From NCBI RefSeq assembly GCF_036370855.1, contig NC_088101.1:6331501-6395500 (forward strand): a stretch of 64,000 nucleotides of DNA, given 5' to 3'. Made by a program: the position numbers and the translations under genes. Below the pieces are notes generated by a model that had not been told where the DNA came from, ran no database searches, and was given only the letters and a program-made list of their open reading frames with translations. The stretch's first letter is position 1. Every line of letters begins with the position of its first letter. Positions 11,801 through 25,440 of the stretch are shown here, piece after piece. The DNA comes from Dromaius novaehollandiae (taxonomy: Eukaryota; Chordata; Aves; Casuariiformes; Dromaiidae).

Positions 11801-14800
11801 GAAGGAAGGGCGGAAGGAAGGAAGGGCGGAAGGAAGGAAGGAAGGAAGGGCGGAAGGAAGGAAGGGCGGAAGGAAGGAAGGGCGGAAGGAAGGAAGGGCG
11901 GAAGGAAGGAAGGGCGGAAGGAAGGAAGGGCGGGCGGAAGGAAGGGCGGGCGGAAGGAAGGGCGGGCGGAAGGGCGGGCGGGCGGAAGGGCGGGCGGGCG
12001 GAAGGGCGGGCGGGCGGAAGGGCGGGCGGGCGGAAGGGCGGGCGGGCGGAAGGGCGGGCGGAAGGGCGGGCGGAAGGGCGGGCGGAAGGGCGGGCGGAAG
12101 GGCGGGCGGAAGGGCGGGCGGAAGGGCGGGCGGAAGGGCGGGCGGAAGGGCGGGCGGAAGGGCGGAAGGAAGGGCGGAAGGAAGGAAGGAAGGGCGGAAG
12201 GAAGGGCGGAAGGAAGGGCGGAAGGAAGGGCGGAAGGAAGGGCGGGCGGGCGGGCGGAAGGGCGGGCGGGCGGAAGGGCGGGCGGGCGGAAGGGCGGGCG
12301 GGCGGAAGGGCGGGCGGGCGGAAGGGCGGGCGGGCGGGCGGGCGGAAGGGCGGGCGGGCGGGCGGGCGGAAGGGCGGGCGGGCGGGCGGAAGGAAGGGCG
12401 GGCGGGCGGGCGGGCGGAAGGAAGGGCGGGCGGGCGGAAGGGCGGGCGGGCGGGCGGGCGGAAGGGCGGGCGGGCGGGCGGGCGGAAGGGCGGGCGGAAG
12501 GAAGGGCGGAAGGAAGGGCGGAAGGGCGGGCGGAAGGAAGGGCGGAAGGAAGGGCGGAAGGAAGGGCGGAAGGAAGGGCGGGCGGAAGGGCGGGCGGAAG
12601 GGCGGGCGGAAGGGCGGGCGGAAGGGCGGGCGGAAGGGCGGGCGGAAGGGCGGGCGGAAGGGCGGGCGGGCGGAAGGGCGGGCGGGCGGAAGGGCGGGCG
12701 GAAGGGCGGGCGGAAGGGCGGGCGGAAGGGCGGGCGGAAGGGCGGGCGGAAGGGCGGGCGGAAGGAAGGGCGGAAGGAAGGGCGGAAGGAAGGGCGGAAG
12801 GAAGGGCGGAAGGAAGGGCGGAAGGAAGGGCGGAAGGAAGGGCGGGCGGGCGGAAGGAAGGGCGGGCGGGCGGAAGGAAGGGCGGGCGGAAGGAAGGGCG
12901 GGCGGAAGGAAGGGCGGGCGGGCGGAAGGAAGGGCGGGCGGGCGGGCGGAAGGGCGGGCGGGCGGGCGGAAGGGCGGGCGGGCGGGCGGAAGGGCGGGCG
13001 GGCGGGCGGGCGGGCGGAAGGGCGGGCGGGCGGGCGGAAGGGCGGGCGGGCGGGCGGAAGGAAGGGCGGGCGGGCGGAAGGAAGGGCGGGCGGGCGGAAG
13101 GAAGGGCGGGCGGGCGGAAGGAAGGGCGGGCGGGCGGGCGGAAGGAAGGGCGGGCGGGCGGGCGGAAGGAAGGGCGGGCGGGCGGGCGGAAGGAAGGGCG
13201 GGCGGGCGGGCGGAAGGAAGGGCGGAAGGAAGGGCGGAAGGAAGGGCGGAAGGAAGGGCGGAAGGAAGGGCGGAAGGAAGGGCGGAAGGAAGGAAGGGCG
13301 GAAGGAAGGGCGGAAGGAAGGGCGGAAGGAAGGAAGGGCGGGCGGAAGGAAGGGCGGAAGGAAGGGCGGGCGGAAGGGCGGGCGGGCGGAAGGAAGGAAG
13401 GGCGGGCGGAAGGAAGGGCGGGCGGAAGGAAGGGCGGGCGGAAGGAAGGGCGGGCGGAAGGAAGGGCGGGCGGGCGGGCGGAAGGAAGGGCGGGCGGGCG
13501 GAAGGAAGGAAGGGCGGGCGGAAGGAAGGGCGGGCGGAAGGAAGGGCGGGCGGAAGGAAGGGCGGGCGGAAGGAAGGAAGGAAGGGCGGGCGGGCGGGCG
13601 GGCGGAAGGAAGGGCGGGCGGGCGGGCGGGCGGAAGGGCGGGCGGGCGGGCGGGCGGAAGGAAGGGCGGGCGGAAGGAAGGGCGGGCGGGCGGGCGGAAG
13701 GAAGGAAGGAAGGAAGGAAGGAAGGAAGGAAGGAAGGAAGGAAGGAAGGGCGGGCGGAAGGAAGGAAGGGCGGGCGGAAGGAAGGAAGGGCGGGCGGAAG
13801 GAAGGAAGGAAGGGCGGGCGGAAGGAAGGAAGGAAGGGCGGGCGGAAGGAAGGAAGGAAGGAAGGAAGGAAGGAAGGAAGGGCGGAAGGAAGGAAGGGCG
13901 GGCGGGCGGGCGGAAGAAAGGAAGGGCGGGCGGGCGGGCGGAAGGAAGGAAGGAAGGGCGGGCGGGCGGGCGGAAGGAAGGAAGGAAGGAAGGGCGGGCG
14001 GAAGGAAGGAAGGAAGGGCGGGCGGGCGGAAGGAAGGGCGGGCGGGCGGAAGGAAGGGCGGGCGGGCGGAAGGAAGGGCGGGCGGGCGGAAGGAAGGGCG
14101 GGCGGGCGGAAGGAAGGGCGGGCGGGCGGAAGGGCGGGCGGGCGGGCGGAAGGGCGGGCGGGCGGGCGGGCGGGCGGAAGGAAGGGCGGGCGGAAGGAAG
14201 GGCGGGCGGAAGGAAGGGCGGGCGGAAGGAAGGGCGGGCGGAAGGAAGGGCGGGCGGAAGGAAGGAAGGAAGGAAGGAAGGAAGGAAGGAAGGAAGGAAG
14301 GAAGGAAGGAAGGAAGGAAGGGCGGGCGGAAGGAAGGAAGGGCGGGCGGGCGGAAGGAAGGAAGGAAGGAAGGAAGAAAGGAAGGAAGGGCGGGCGGAAG
14401 GAAGGAAGGAAGGAAGGAAAGAAGGAAGGGCGGGCGGAAGGAAGGAAGGAAGGAAGGAAGGAAGGAAGGAAGGGCGGGCGGGCGGAAGGGCGGGCGGGCG
14501 GAAGGGCGGGCGGGCGGAAGGGCGGGCGGGCGGGCGGAAGGGCGGGCGGGCGGAAGGGCGGGCGGGCGGGCGGAAGGGCGGGCGGGCGGGCGGAAGGAAG
14601 GGCGGGCGGAAGGAAGGGCGGGCGGAAGGAAGGGCGGGCGGAAGGAAGGGCGGGCGGAAGGAAGGGCGGGCGGAAGGAAGGGCGGGCGGAAGGAAGGGCG
14701 GGCGGAAGGAAGGGCGGGCGGAAGGAAGGGCGGGCGGAAGGAAGGGCGGGCGGAAGGAAGGGCGGGCGGAAGGAAGGGCGGGCGGAAGGAAGGGCGGGCG

Positions 14801-17800
14801 GAAGGAAGGGCGGGCGGAAGGAAGGAAGGGCGGGCGGAAGGAAGGAAGGGCGGGCGGAAGGAAGGGCGGGCGGAAGGAAGGGCGGGCGGAAGGAAGGGCG
14901 GGCGGAAGGAAGGGCGGGCGGAAGGAAGGGCGGGCGGGCGGAAGGAAGGAAGGGCGGGCGGGCGGAAGGAAGGAAGGAAGGAAGAAAGGAAGGAAGGGCG
15001 GGCGGAAGGAAGGAAGGAAGGAAGGAAAGAAGGAAGGGCGGGCGGAAGGAAGGAAGGAAGGAAGGAAGGAAGGAAGGAAGGGCGGGCGGGCGGAAGGGCG
15101 GGCGGAAGGAAGGGCGGGCGGGCGGAAGGGCGGGCGGAAGGAAGGAAGGGCGGGCGGAAGGAAGGGCGGGCGGGCGGAAGGGCGGGCGGGCGGAAGGGCG
15201 GGCGGGCGGGCGGAAGGGCGGGCGGGCGGGCGGAAGGGCGGGCGGGCGGGCGGAAGGAAGGGCGGGCGGAAGGAAGGGCGGGCGGAAGGAAGGGCGGGCG
15301 GAAGGAAGGGCGGGCGGAAGGAAGGGCGGGCGGAAGGAAGGGCGGGCGGAAGGAAGGGCGGGCGGAAGGAAGGGCGGGCGGAAGGAAGGGCGGGCGGAAG
15401 GAAGGGCGGGCGGAAGGAAGGGCGGGCGGAAGGAAGGGCGGGCGGAAGGAAGGGCGGGCGGAAGGAAGGGCGGGCGGAAGGAAGGGCGGGCGGAAGGAAG
15501 GGCGGGCGGAAGGAAGGGCGGGCGGAAGGAAGGGCGGGCGGAAGGAAGGAAGGAAGGAAGGAAGGAAGGGCGGGCGGAAGGAAGGAAGGGCGGGCGGAAG
15601 GAAGGAAGGGCGGGCGGGCGGAAGGAAGGAAGGAAGGAAGAAAGGAAGGAAGGGCGGGCGGAAGGAAGGAAGGAAGGAAGGAAAGAAGGAAGGGCGGGCG
15701 GAAGGAAGGAAGGAAGGAAGGAAGGAAGGAAGGAAGGGCGGGCGGGCGGAAGGGCGGGCGGAAGGAAGGGCGGGCGGGCGGAAGGGCGGGCGGAAGGAAG
15801 GAAGGGCGGGCGGAAGGAAGGGCGGGCGGGCGGAAGGGCGGGCGGGCGGAAGGGCGGGCGGGCGGAAGGGCGGGCGGGCGGAAGGGCGGGCGGGCGGGCG
15901 GAAGGGCGGGCGGGCGGGCGGAAGGGCGGGCGGGCGGGCGGAAGGAAGGGCGGGCGGAAGGAAGGGCGGGCGGAAGGAAGGGCGGGCGGAAGGAAGGGCG
16001 GGCGGAAGGAAGGGCGGGCGGAAGGAAGGGCGGGCGGAAGGAAGGGCGGGCGGAAGGAAGGGCGGGCGGAAGGAAGGGCGGGCGGAAGGAAGGGCGGGCG
16101 GAAGGAAGGGCGGGCGGAAGGAAGGGCGGGCGGAAGGAAGGGCGGGCGGAAGGAAGGGCGGGCGGAAGGAAGGGCGGGCGGAAGGAAGGGCGGGCGGAAG
16201 GAAGGGCGGGCGGAAGGAAGGGCGGGCGGAAGGAAGGGCGGAAGGAAGGAAGGGCGGGCGGAAGGAAGGAAGGGCGGGCGGAAGGAAGGAAGGGCGGGCG
16301 GAAGGAAGGAAGGGCGGGCGGAAGGAAGGAAGGGCGGGCGGAAGGAAGGAAGGGCGGGCGGGCGGAAGGAAGGGCGGGCGGGCGGAAGGAAGGAAGGAAG
16401 GAAGGAAGGAAGGAAGGGCGGGCGGAAGGAAGGAAGGAAGGGCGGGCGGAAGGAAGGGCGGAAGGAAGGAAGGAAGGGCGGGCGGAAGGAAGGGCGGAAG
16501 GGCGGGCGGAAGGGCGGGCGGAAGGGCGGGCGGAAGGGCGGGCGGAAGGGCGGGCGGAAGGGCGGGCGGAAGGGCGGGCGGAAGGGCGGGCGGAAGGGCG
16601 GGCGGAAGGGCGGGCGGAAGGAAGGGCGGAAGGAAGGGCGGAAGGAAGGGCGGAAGGAAGGGCGGAAGGAAGGGCGGAAGGAAGGGCGGAAGGAAGGGCG
16701 GAAGGGCGGGCGGAAGGAAGGGCGGAAGGAAGGGCGGAAGGAAGGGCGGAAGGGCGGGCGGAAGGGCGGGCGGAAGGGCGGGCGGAAGGGCGGGCGGAAG
16801 GGCGGGCGGAAGGGCGGGCGGAAGGGCGGGCGGAAGGAAGGGCGGAAGGAAGGGCGGAAGGAAGGGCGGAAGGAAGGGCGGAAGGAAGGGCGGAAGGAAG
16901 GGCGGAAGGAAGGGCGGAAGGAAGGGCGGAAGGAAGGGCGGGCGGGCGGAAGGGCGGGCGGGCGGGCGGGCGGAAGGGCGGGCGGGCGGAAGGGCGGGCG
17001 GGCGGAAGGGCGGGCGGGCGGAAGGGCGGGCGGGCGGAAGGGCGGGCGGGCGGAAGGGCGGAAGGGCGGGCGGGCGGAAGGGCGGGCGGGCGGAAGGGCG
17101 GGCGGGCGGAAGGGCGGGCGGGCGGAAGGGCGGGCGGGCGGAAGGGCGGGCGGGCGGAAGGGCGGGCGGGCGGAAGGGCGGAAGGGCGGAAGGGCGGGCG
17201 GGCGGAAGGGCGGGCGGGCGGAAGGGCGGAAGGGCGGAAGGGCGGAAGGGCGGAAGGGCGGAAGGGCGGAAGGGCGGAAGGAAGGGCGGGCGGAAGGAAG
17301 GAAGGGCGGGCGGGCGGAAGGAAGGGCGGGCGGAAGGAAGGAAGGAAGGAAGGGCGGGCGGGCGGAAGGAAGGAAGGAAGGGCGGGCGGGCGGAAGGAAG
17401 GAAGGGCGGGCGGGCGGAAGGAAGGAAGGAAGGGCGGGCGGAAGGAAGGAAGGAAGGGCGGGCGGAAGGAAGGAAGGAAGGGCGGGCGGAAGGAAGGAAG
17501 GAAGGGCGGGCGGAAGGAAGGAAGGAAGGGCGGGCGGAAGGAAGGAAGGGCGGGCGGAAGGAAGGAAGGGCGGGCGGAAGGAAGGAAGGGCGGGCGGAAG
17601 GAAGGAAGGGCGGGCGGGCGGGCGGGCGGAAGGGCGGGCGGAAGGGCGGGCGGAAGGGCGGGCGGAAGGGCGGGCGGAAGGGCGGGCGGGCGGAAGGAAG
17701 GAAGGGCGGAAGGAAGGGCGGAAGGAAGGGCGGAAGGAAGGGCGGAAGGAAGGGCGGAAGGAAGGGCGGAAGGAAGGGCGGGCGGAAGGGCGGAAGGAAG

Positions 17801-19260
17801 GGCGGGCGGAAGGAAGGGCGGAAGGAAGGGCGGAAGGAAGGGCGGAAGGAAGGGCGGAAGGAAGGGCGGAAGGAAGGGCGGAAGGAAGGGCGGAAGGAAG
17901 GGCGGAAGGAAGGAAGGGCGGAAGGAAGGAAGGGCGGAAGGAAGGAAGGGCGGAAGGAAGGAAGGGCGGAAGGAAGGGCGGAAGGAAGGGCGGAAGGAAG
18001 GGCGGAAGGAAGGGCGGAAGGAAGGGCGGAAGGAAGGGCGGAAGGAAGGGCGGAAGGAAGGAAGGAAGGAAGGAAGGAAGGAAGGAAGGAAGGAAGGAAG
18101 GAAGGAAGGAAGGAAGGAAGGAAGGAAGGGCGGAAGGAAGGAAGGAAGGGCGGAAGGAAGGAAGGAAGGGCGGAAGAAAGGAAGGGCGGAAGGAAGGGCG
18201 GAAGGAAGGGCGGAAGGAAGGGCGGAAGGAAGGGCGGAAGGAAGGGCGGAAGGAAGGGCGGAAGGAAGGGCGGAAGGAAGGGCGGAAGGAAGGAAGGAAG
18301 GAAGGAAGGAAGGAAGGAAGGAAGGAAGGAAGGAAGGGCGGAAGGAAGGAAGGAAGGGCGGAAGGAAGGAAGGAAGGGCGGAAGAAAGGAAGGAAGGGCG
18401 GAAGGAAGGAAGGAAGGGCGGGCGGGCGGAAGGAAGGGCGGAAGGAAGGGCGGAAGGAAGGGCGGAAGGAAGGGCGGAAGGAAGGGCGGAAGGAAGGGCG
18501 GAAGGAAGGGCGGAAGGAAGGAAGGGCGGAAGGAAGGAAGGGCGGAAGGAAGGAAGGGCGGAAGGAAGGAAGGAAGGAAGGAAGGAAGGGCGGAAGGAAG
18601 GAAGGAAGGAAGGAAGGAAGGGCGGAAGGAAGGAAGGAAGGAAGGGCGGAAGGAAGGAAGGAAGGGCGGAAGGAAGGAAGGAAGGGCGGAAGGAAGGAAG
18701 GAAGGGCGGAAGAAAGGAAGGAAGGGCGGAAGGAAGGAAGGAAGGGCGGGCGGGCGGAAGGAAGGAAGGGCGGAAGGAAGGGCGGAAGGAAGGGCGGAAG
18801 GAAGGGCGGAAGGAAGGGCGGAAGGAAGGAAGGGCGGAAGGAAGGAAGGGCGGAAGGAAGGAAGGGCGGAAGGAAGGAAGGGCGGAAGGAAGGAAGGGCG
18901 GAAGGAAGGAAGGGCGGAAGGAAGGAAGGGCGGAAGGAAGGAAGGGCGGAAGGAAGGGCGGAAGGAAGGAAGGAAGGAAGGAAGGGCGGGCGGAAGGAAG
19001 GAAGGGCGGGCGGAAGGAAGGGCGGAAGGAAGGGCGGAAGGAAGGGCGGAAGGAAGGGCGGAAGGAAGGGCGGAAGGAAGGGCGGAAGGAAGGGCGGAAG
19101 GAAGGGCGGAAGGAAGGGCGGAAGGAAGGAAGGGCGGAAGGAAGGAAGGGCGGAAGGAAGGAAGGGCGGAAGGAAGGAAGGGCGGAAGGAAGGAAGGGCG
19201 GAAGGAAGGAAGGGCGGAAGGAAGGAAGGAAGGAAGGAAGGGCGGAAGGAAGGAAGGAAG

Positions 19261-22200
19261 GGCGGGCGGAAAGAAGGAAGGAAGGGCGGGCGGAAAGAAG
19301 GAAGGAAGGGCGGGCGGAAGGAAGGAAGGAAGGGCGGGCGGAAGGAAGGAAGGGCGGGCGGAAGGAAGGAAGGGCGGGCGGAAGGAAGGAAGGAAGGGCG
19401 GGCGGAAGGAAGGAAGGAAGGGCGGGCGGAAGGAAGGAAGGGCGGGCGGAAGGAAGGAAGGAAGGGCGGGCGGAAGGAAGGAAGGAAGGGCGGAAGGAAG
19501 GAAGGAAGGGCGGAAGGAAGGAAGGAAGGGCGGAAGGAAGGAAGGAAGGGCGGAAGGAAGGAAGGGCGGGCGGAAGGAAGGAAGGGCGGGCGGAAGGAAG
19601 GAAGGGCGGGCGGAAGGAAGGAAGGAAGGGCGGGCGGGCGGAAGGAAGGAAGGAAGGAAGGAAGGAAGGGCGGGCGGAAGGAAGGAAGGAAGGAAGGAAA
19701 GAAGGAAGGGCGGGCGGAAGGAAGGAAGGGCGGGCGGAAGGAAGGAAGGAAGGAAGGGCGGGCGGAAGGAAGGAAGGAAGGGCGGGCGGAAGGAAGGGCG
19801 GAAGGGCGGGCGGAAGGAAGGGCGGAAGGGCGGGCGGAAGGAAGGGCGGAAGGGCGGGCGGAAGGGCGGGCGGAAGGAAGGGCGGAAGGGCGGGCGGAAG
19901 GGCGGGCGGAAGGGCGGGCGGAAGGGCGGGCGGAAGGGCGGGCGGAAGGGCGGGCGGAAGGGCGGGCGGAAGGGCGGGCGGAAGGGCGGGCGGAAGGGCG
20001 GGCGGAAGGAAGGGCGGAAGGAAGGGCGGAAGGAAGGGCGGAAGGGCGGGCGGAAGGGCGGGCGGAAGGGCGGGCGGAAGGGCGGGCGGAAGGGCGGGCG
20101 GAAGGGCGGGCGGAAGGGCGGAAGGGCGGAAGGGCGGAAGGGCGGAAGGGCGGAAGGGCGGAAGGGCGGAAGGGCGGAAGGGCGGAAGGGCGGAAGGGCG
20201 GAAGGGCGGAAGGAAGGGCGGGCGGGCGGGCGGGCGGAAGGGCGGGCGGGCGGAAGGGCGGGCGGGCGGAAGGGCGGGCGGGCGGAAGGGCGGGCGGGCG
20301 GAAGGGCGGGCGGGCGGAAGGAAGGGCGGGCGGAAGGAAGGGCGGGCGGAAGGAAGGGCGGGCGGAAGGAAGGGCGGGCGGAAGGAAGGAAGGAAGGAAG
20401 GGCGGGCGGAAGGAAGGAAGGAAGGAAGGGCGGGCGGAAGGAAGGAAGGAAGGAAGGGCGGGCGGAAGGAAGGAAGGAAGGGCGGGCGGAAGGAAGGAAG
20501 GAAGGGCGGGCGGAAGGAAGGAAGGAAGGAAGGGCGGGCGGAAGGAAGGAAGGAAGGGCGGAAGGAAGGAAGGAAGGGCGGGCGGAAGGAAGGAAGGGCG
20601 GGCGGAAGGAAGGAAGGGCGGGCGGGCGGGCGGAAGGGCGGGCGGGCGGGCGGAAGGGCGGGCGGGCGGGCGGAAGGGCGGGCGGAAGGAAGGGCGGGCG
20701 GAAGGAAGGAAGGGCGGGCGGAAGGAAGGAAGGGCGGGCGGAAGGAAGGGCGGAAGGAAGGGCGGAAGGAAGGAAGGGCGGAAGGAAGGGCGGAAGGAAG
20801 GGCGGAAGGAAGGGCGGAAGGAAGGGCGGAAGGAAGGAAGGGCGGAAGGAAGGAAGGGCGGAAGGAAGGAAGGGCGGAAGGAAGGAAGGGCGGAAGGAAG
20901 GAAGGGCGGAAGGAAGGGCGGAAGGAAGGAAGGAAGGAAGGGCGGGCGGAAGGAAGGAAGGAAGGGCGGGCGGAAGGAAGGAAGGAAGGAAGGGCGGGCG
21001 GAAGGAAGGAAGGAAGGAAGGGCGGGCGGAAGGAAGGAAGGAAGGGCGGGCGGAAGGAAGGAAGGAAGGAAGGAAGGAAGGGCGGGCGGGCGGAACGAAG
21101 GAAGGAAGGGCGGGCGGGCGGAAGGAAGGGCGGAAGGAAGGAAGGGCGGAAGGAAGGGCGGAAGGAAGGAAGGAAGGGCGGAAGGAAGGGCGGAAGGAAG
21201 GGCGGAAGGAAGGGCGGAAGGAAGGAAGGAAGGAAGGAAGGAAGGACGGAAGGAAGGAAGGAAGGAAGGACGGAAGGAAGGAAGGAAGGAAGGAAGGAAG
21301 GGCGGAAGAAAGGAAGGAAGGGCGGAAGAAAGGAAGGAAGGAAGGGCGGAAGGAAGGAAGGAAGGAAGGGCGGAAGGAAGGAAGGAAGGAAGGGCGGAAG
21401 GAAGGAAGGAAGGAAGGAAGGAAGGAAGGAAGGAAGGAAGGAAGGAAGGAAGGAAGGAAGGAAGGAAGGAAGGAAGGGCGGGCGGAAGGGCGGAAGGAAG
21501 GAAGGAAGGGCGGGCGGAAGGGCGGGCGGAAGGAAGGAAGGAAGGGCGGAAGGAAGGGCGGAAGGAAGGGCGGAAGGAAGGGCGGAAGGAAGGGCGGAAG
21601 GAAGGGCAGAAGGGCGGAAGGAAGGAAGGAAGGGCGGAAGGAAGGAAGGAAGGAAGGGCGGGCGGAAAGAAGGAAGGAAGGGCGGGCGGAAAGAAGGAAG
21701 GAAGGGCGGGCGGAAGGAAGGAAGGAAGGGCGGGCGGAAGGAAGGAAGGAAGGGCGGGCGGAAGGAAGGAAGGAAGGGCGGAAGGAAGGAAGGAAGGGCG
21801 GAAGGAAGGAAGGGCGGGCGGAAGGAAGGAAGGGCGGGCGGAAGGAAGGAAGGGCGGGCGGAAGGAAGGAAGGGCGGGCGGAAGGAAGGAAGGAAGGAAG
21901 GAAGGAAGGAAGGGCGGGCGGAAGGAAGGAAGGAAGGAAGGAAGGAAGGGCGGGCGGAAGAAAGGAAGGAAGGGCGGAAGGAAGGAAGGAAGGGCGGGCG
22001 GGCGGAAGGAAGGAAGGGCGGAAGGAAGGGCGGAAGGAAGGAAGGGCGGAAGGAAGGGCGGAAGGAAGGGCGGAAGGAAGGGCGGAAGGAAGGGCGGAAG
22101 GAAGGAAGGGCGGAAGGAAGGAAGGGCGGAAGGAAGGAAGGAAGGAAGGAAGGAAGGGCGGAAGGAAGGAAGGAAGGAAGGAAGGAAGGGCGGAAGGAAG

Positions 22201-25200
22201 GAAGGAAGGAAGGGCGGAAGGAAGGAAGGAAGGGCGGAAGGAAGGAAGGAAGGGCGGAAGGAAGGAAGGAAGGGCGGAAGGAAGGAAGGAAGGGCGGAAG
22301 GAAGGAAGGAAGGGCGGGCGGGCGGAAGGAAGGAAGGGCGGAAGGAAGGGCGGAAGGAAGGGCGGAAGGAAGGGCGGAAGGAAGGGCGGAAGGAAGGGCG
22401 GAAGGAAGGGCGGAAGGAAGGGCGGAAGGAAGGAAGGGCGGAAGGAAGGAAGGGCGGAAGGAAGGAAGGGCGGAAGGAAGGAAGGGCGGAAGGAAGGAAG
22501 GGCGGAAGGAAGGAAGGAAGGAAGGAAGGGCGGGCGGAAGGAAGGAAGGAAGGAAGGGCGGGCGGAAGGAAGGAAGGGCGGGCGGAAGGAAGGGCGGAAG
22601 GAAGGGCGGAAGGAAGGGCGGAAGGAAGGGCGGAAGGAAGGGCGGAAGGAAGGGCGGAAGGAAGGGCGGAAGGAAGGGCGGAAGGAAGGGCGGAAGGAAG
22701 GGCGGAAGGAAGGGCGGAAGGAAGGGCGGAAGGAAGGAAGGGCGGAAGGAAGGAAGGGCGGAAGGAAGGAAGGGCGGAAGGAAGGAAGGGCGGAAGGAAG
22801 GAAGGGCGGAAGGAAGGAAGGGCGGAAGGAAGGAAGGAAGGAAGGAAGGAAGGGCGGAAGGAAGGAAGGAAGGGCGGGCGGAAAGAAGGAAGGAAGGGCG
22901 GGCGGAAAGAAGGAAGGAAGGGCGGGCGGAAGGAAGGAAGGGCGGGCGGAAGGAAGGAAGGGCGGGCGGAAGGAAGGAAGGGCGGGCGGAAGGAAGGAAG
23001 GAAGGGCGGGCGGAAGGAAGGAAGGAAGGGCGGGCGGAAGGAAGGAAGGAAGGGCGGGCGGAAGGAAGGAAGGAAGGGCGGAAGGAAGGAAGGAAGGGCG
23101 GAAGGAAGGAAGGAAGGGCGGAAGGAAGGAAGGAAGGGCGGAAGGAAGGAAGGGCGGGCGGAAGGAAGGAAGGGCGGGCGGAAGGAAGGAAGGAAGGGCG
23201 GGCGGGCGGAAGGAAGGAAGGAAGGAAGGAAGGAAGGGCGGGCGGAAGGAAGGAAGGAAGGAAGGAAAGAAGGAAGGGCGGGCGGAAGGAAGGAAGGGCG
23301 GGCGGAAGGAAGGAAGGAAGGAAGGGCGGGCGGAAGGAAGGAAGGAAGGGCGGGCGGAAGGAAGGGCGGAAGGGCGGGCGGAAGGAAGGGCGGAAGGAAG
23401 GGCGGAAGGGCGGGCGGAAGGGCGGGCGGAAGGAAGGGCGGAAGGAAGGGCGGAAGGGCGGGCGGAAGGGCGGGCGGAAGGGCGGGCGGAAGGGCGGGCG
23501 GAAGGGCGGGCGGAAGGGCGGGCGGAAGGAAGGGCGGAAGGAAGGGCGGAAGGAAGGGCGGAAGGGCGGGCGGAAGGGCGGGCGGAAGGGCGGGCGGAAG
23601 GGCGGGCGGAAGGGCGGGCGGAAGGAAGGGCGGAAGGGCGGGCGGAAGGGCGGAAGGGCGGAAGGGCGGAAGGGCGGAAGGGCGGAAGGGCGGAAGGGCG
23701 GAAGGGCGGAAGGGCGGAAGGGCGGAAGGGCGGAAGGGCGGAAGGGCGGAAGGAAGGGCGGGCGGGCGGGCGGAAGGAAGGGCGGGCGGGCGGGCGGAAG
23801 GGCGGGCGGGCGGAAGGAAGGGCGGGCGGAAGGAAGGGCGGGCGGAAGGAAGGGCGGGCGGAAGGAAGGGCGGGCGGAAGGAAGGGCGGGCGGAAGGAAG
23901 GGCGGGCGGAAGGAAGGGCGGGCGGAAGGAAGGGCGGGCGGAAGGAAGGAAGGAAGGAAGGGCGGGCGGAAGGAAGGAAGGAAGGAAGGGCGGGCGGAAG
24001 GAAGGAAGGAAGGAAGGGCGGGCGGAAGGAAGGAAGGAAGGGCGGGCGGAAGGAAGGAAGGAAGGGCGGGCGGAAGGAAGGAAGGAAGGGCGGAAGGAAG
24101 GAAGGAAGGGCGGGCGGAAGGAAGGAAGGGCGGGCGGAAGGAAGGAAGGGCGGGCGGAAGGAAGGAAGGGCGGGCGGGCGGGCGGAAGGGCGGGCGGGCG
24201 GGCGGAAGGGCGGGCGGGCGGGCGGAAGGGCGGGCGGAAGGAAGGGCGGGCGGGCGGAAGGAAGGGCGGGCGGAAGGAAGGAAGGGCGGGCGGAAGGAAG
24301 GAAGGGCGGGCGGAAGGAAGGGCGGAAGGAAGGGCGGAAGGAAGGGCGGAAGGAAGGGCGGAAGGAAGGGCGGAAGGAAGGGCGGAAGGAAGGGCGGAAG
24401 GAAGGAAGGGCGGAAGGAAGGAAGGGCGGAAGGAAGGAAGGGCGGAAGGAAGGAAGGGCGGAAGGAAGGAAGGGCGGAAGGAAGGGCGGAAGGAAGGGCG
24501 GAAGGAAGGGCGGAAGGAAGGAAGGAAGGAAGGGCGGGCGGAAGGAAGGAAGGAAGGAAGGGCGGGCGGAAGGAAGGAAGGAAGGAAGGGCGGGCGGAAG
24601 GAAGGAAGGAAGGGCGGGCGGAAGGAAGGAAGGAAGGAAGGAAGGAAGGGCGGGCGGGCGGAACGAAGGAAGGAAGGGCGGGCGGGCGGAAGGAAGGGCG
24701 GAAGGAAGGAAGGGCGGAAGGAAGGGCGGAAGGAAGGAAGGAAGGGCGGAAGGAAGGGCGGAAGGAAGGGCGGAAGGAAGGAAGGAAGGAAGGAAGGAAG
24801 GAAGGAAGGAAGGACGGAAGGAAGGAAGGAAGGAAGGACGGAAGGAAGGAAGGAAGGAAGGAAGGAAGGGCGGAAGAAAGGAAGGAAGGGCGGAAGAAAG
24901 GAAGGAAGGAAGGGCGGAAGGAAGGAAGGAAGGAAGGGCGGAAGGAAGGAAGGAAGGAAGGGCGGAAGGAAGGGCGGAAGGGCGGAAGGGCGGAAGGGCG
25001 GAAGGGCGGAAGGGCGGAAGGGCGGAAGGGCGGAAGGGCGGAAGGGCGGAAGGAAGGAAGGAAGGAAGGAAGGAAGGAAGGAAGGGCGGGCGGAAGGGCG
25101 GAAGGAAGGAAGGAAGGGCGGGCGGAAGGGCGGGCGGAAGGAAGGAAGGAAGGGCGGAAGGAAGGGCGGAAGGAAGGGCGGAAGGAAGGGCGGAAGGAAG

Positions 25201-25440
25201 GGCGGAAGGAAGGGCGGAAGGAAGGGCGGAAGGAAGGGCGGAAGGGCGGAAGGAAGGAAGGAAGGGCGGAAGGAAGGAAGGAAGGAAGGGCGGAAGGAAG
25301 GAAGGAAGGAAGGGCGGGCGGAAAGAAGGAAGGAAGGGCGGGCGGAAGGAAGGAAGGAAGGGCGGGCGGAAGGAAGGAAGGAAGGGCGGGCGGAAGGAAG
25401 GAAGGAAGGGCGGGCGGAAGGAAGGAAGGAAGGGCGGAAG
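19261..25440. repeat. Pair of about 3.6-kb higher-order repeats
   Basis: Rare variant units act as landmarks and recur at fixed spacing. The GGAA CGAA variant has its C at 21,096 and again at 24,664. GGAC variants at 21,247 and 21,271 recur at 24,815 and 24,839. The GAAA variant at 21,303 recurs at 24,871. All four spacings are 3,568 bp. AGAA landmarks at 19,269 and 21,665 recur at 22,881 and 25,321 (3,612 and 3,656 bp), so the copies differ by small indels that are themselves multiples of four. The outer limits are uncertain because the background is so repetitive. Confidence 0.8.
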
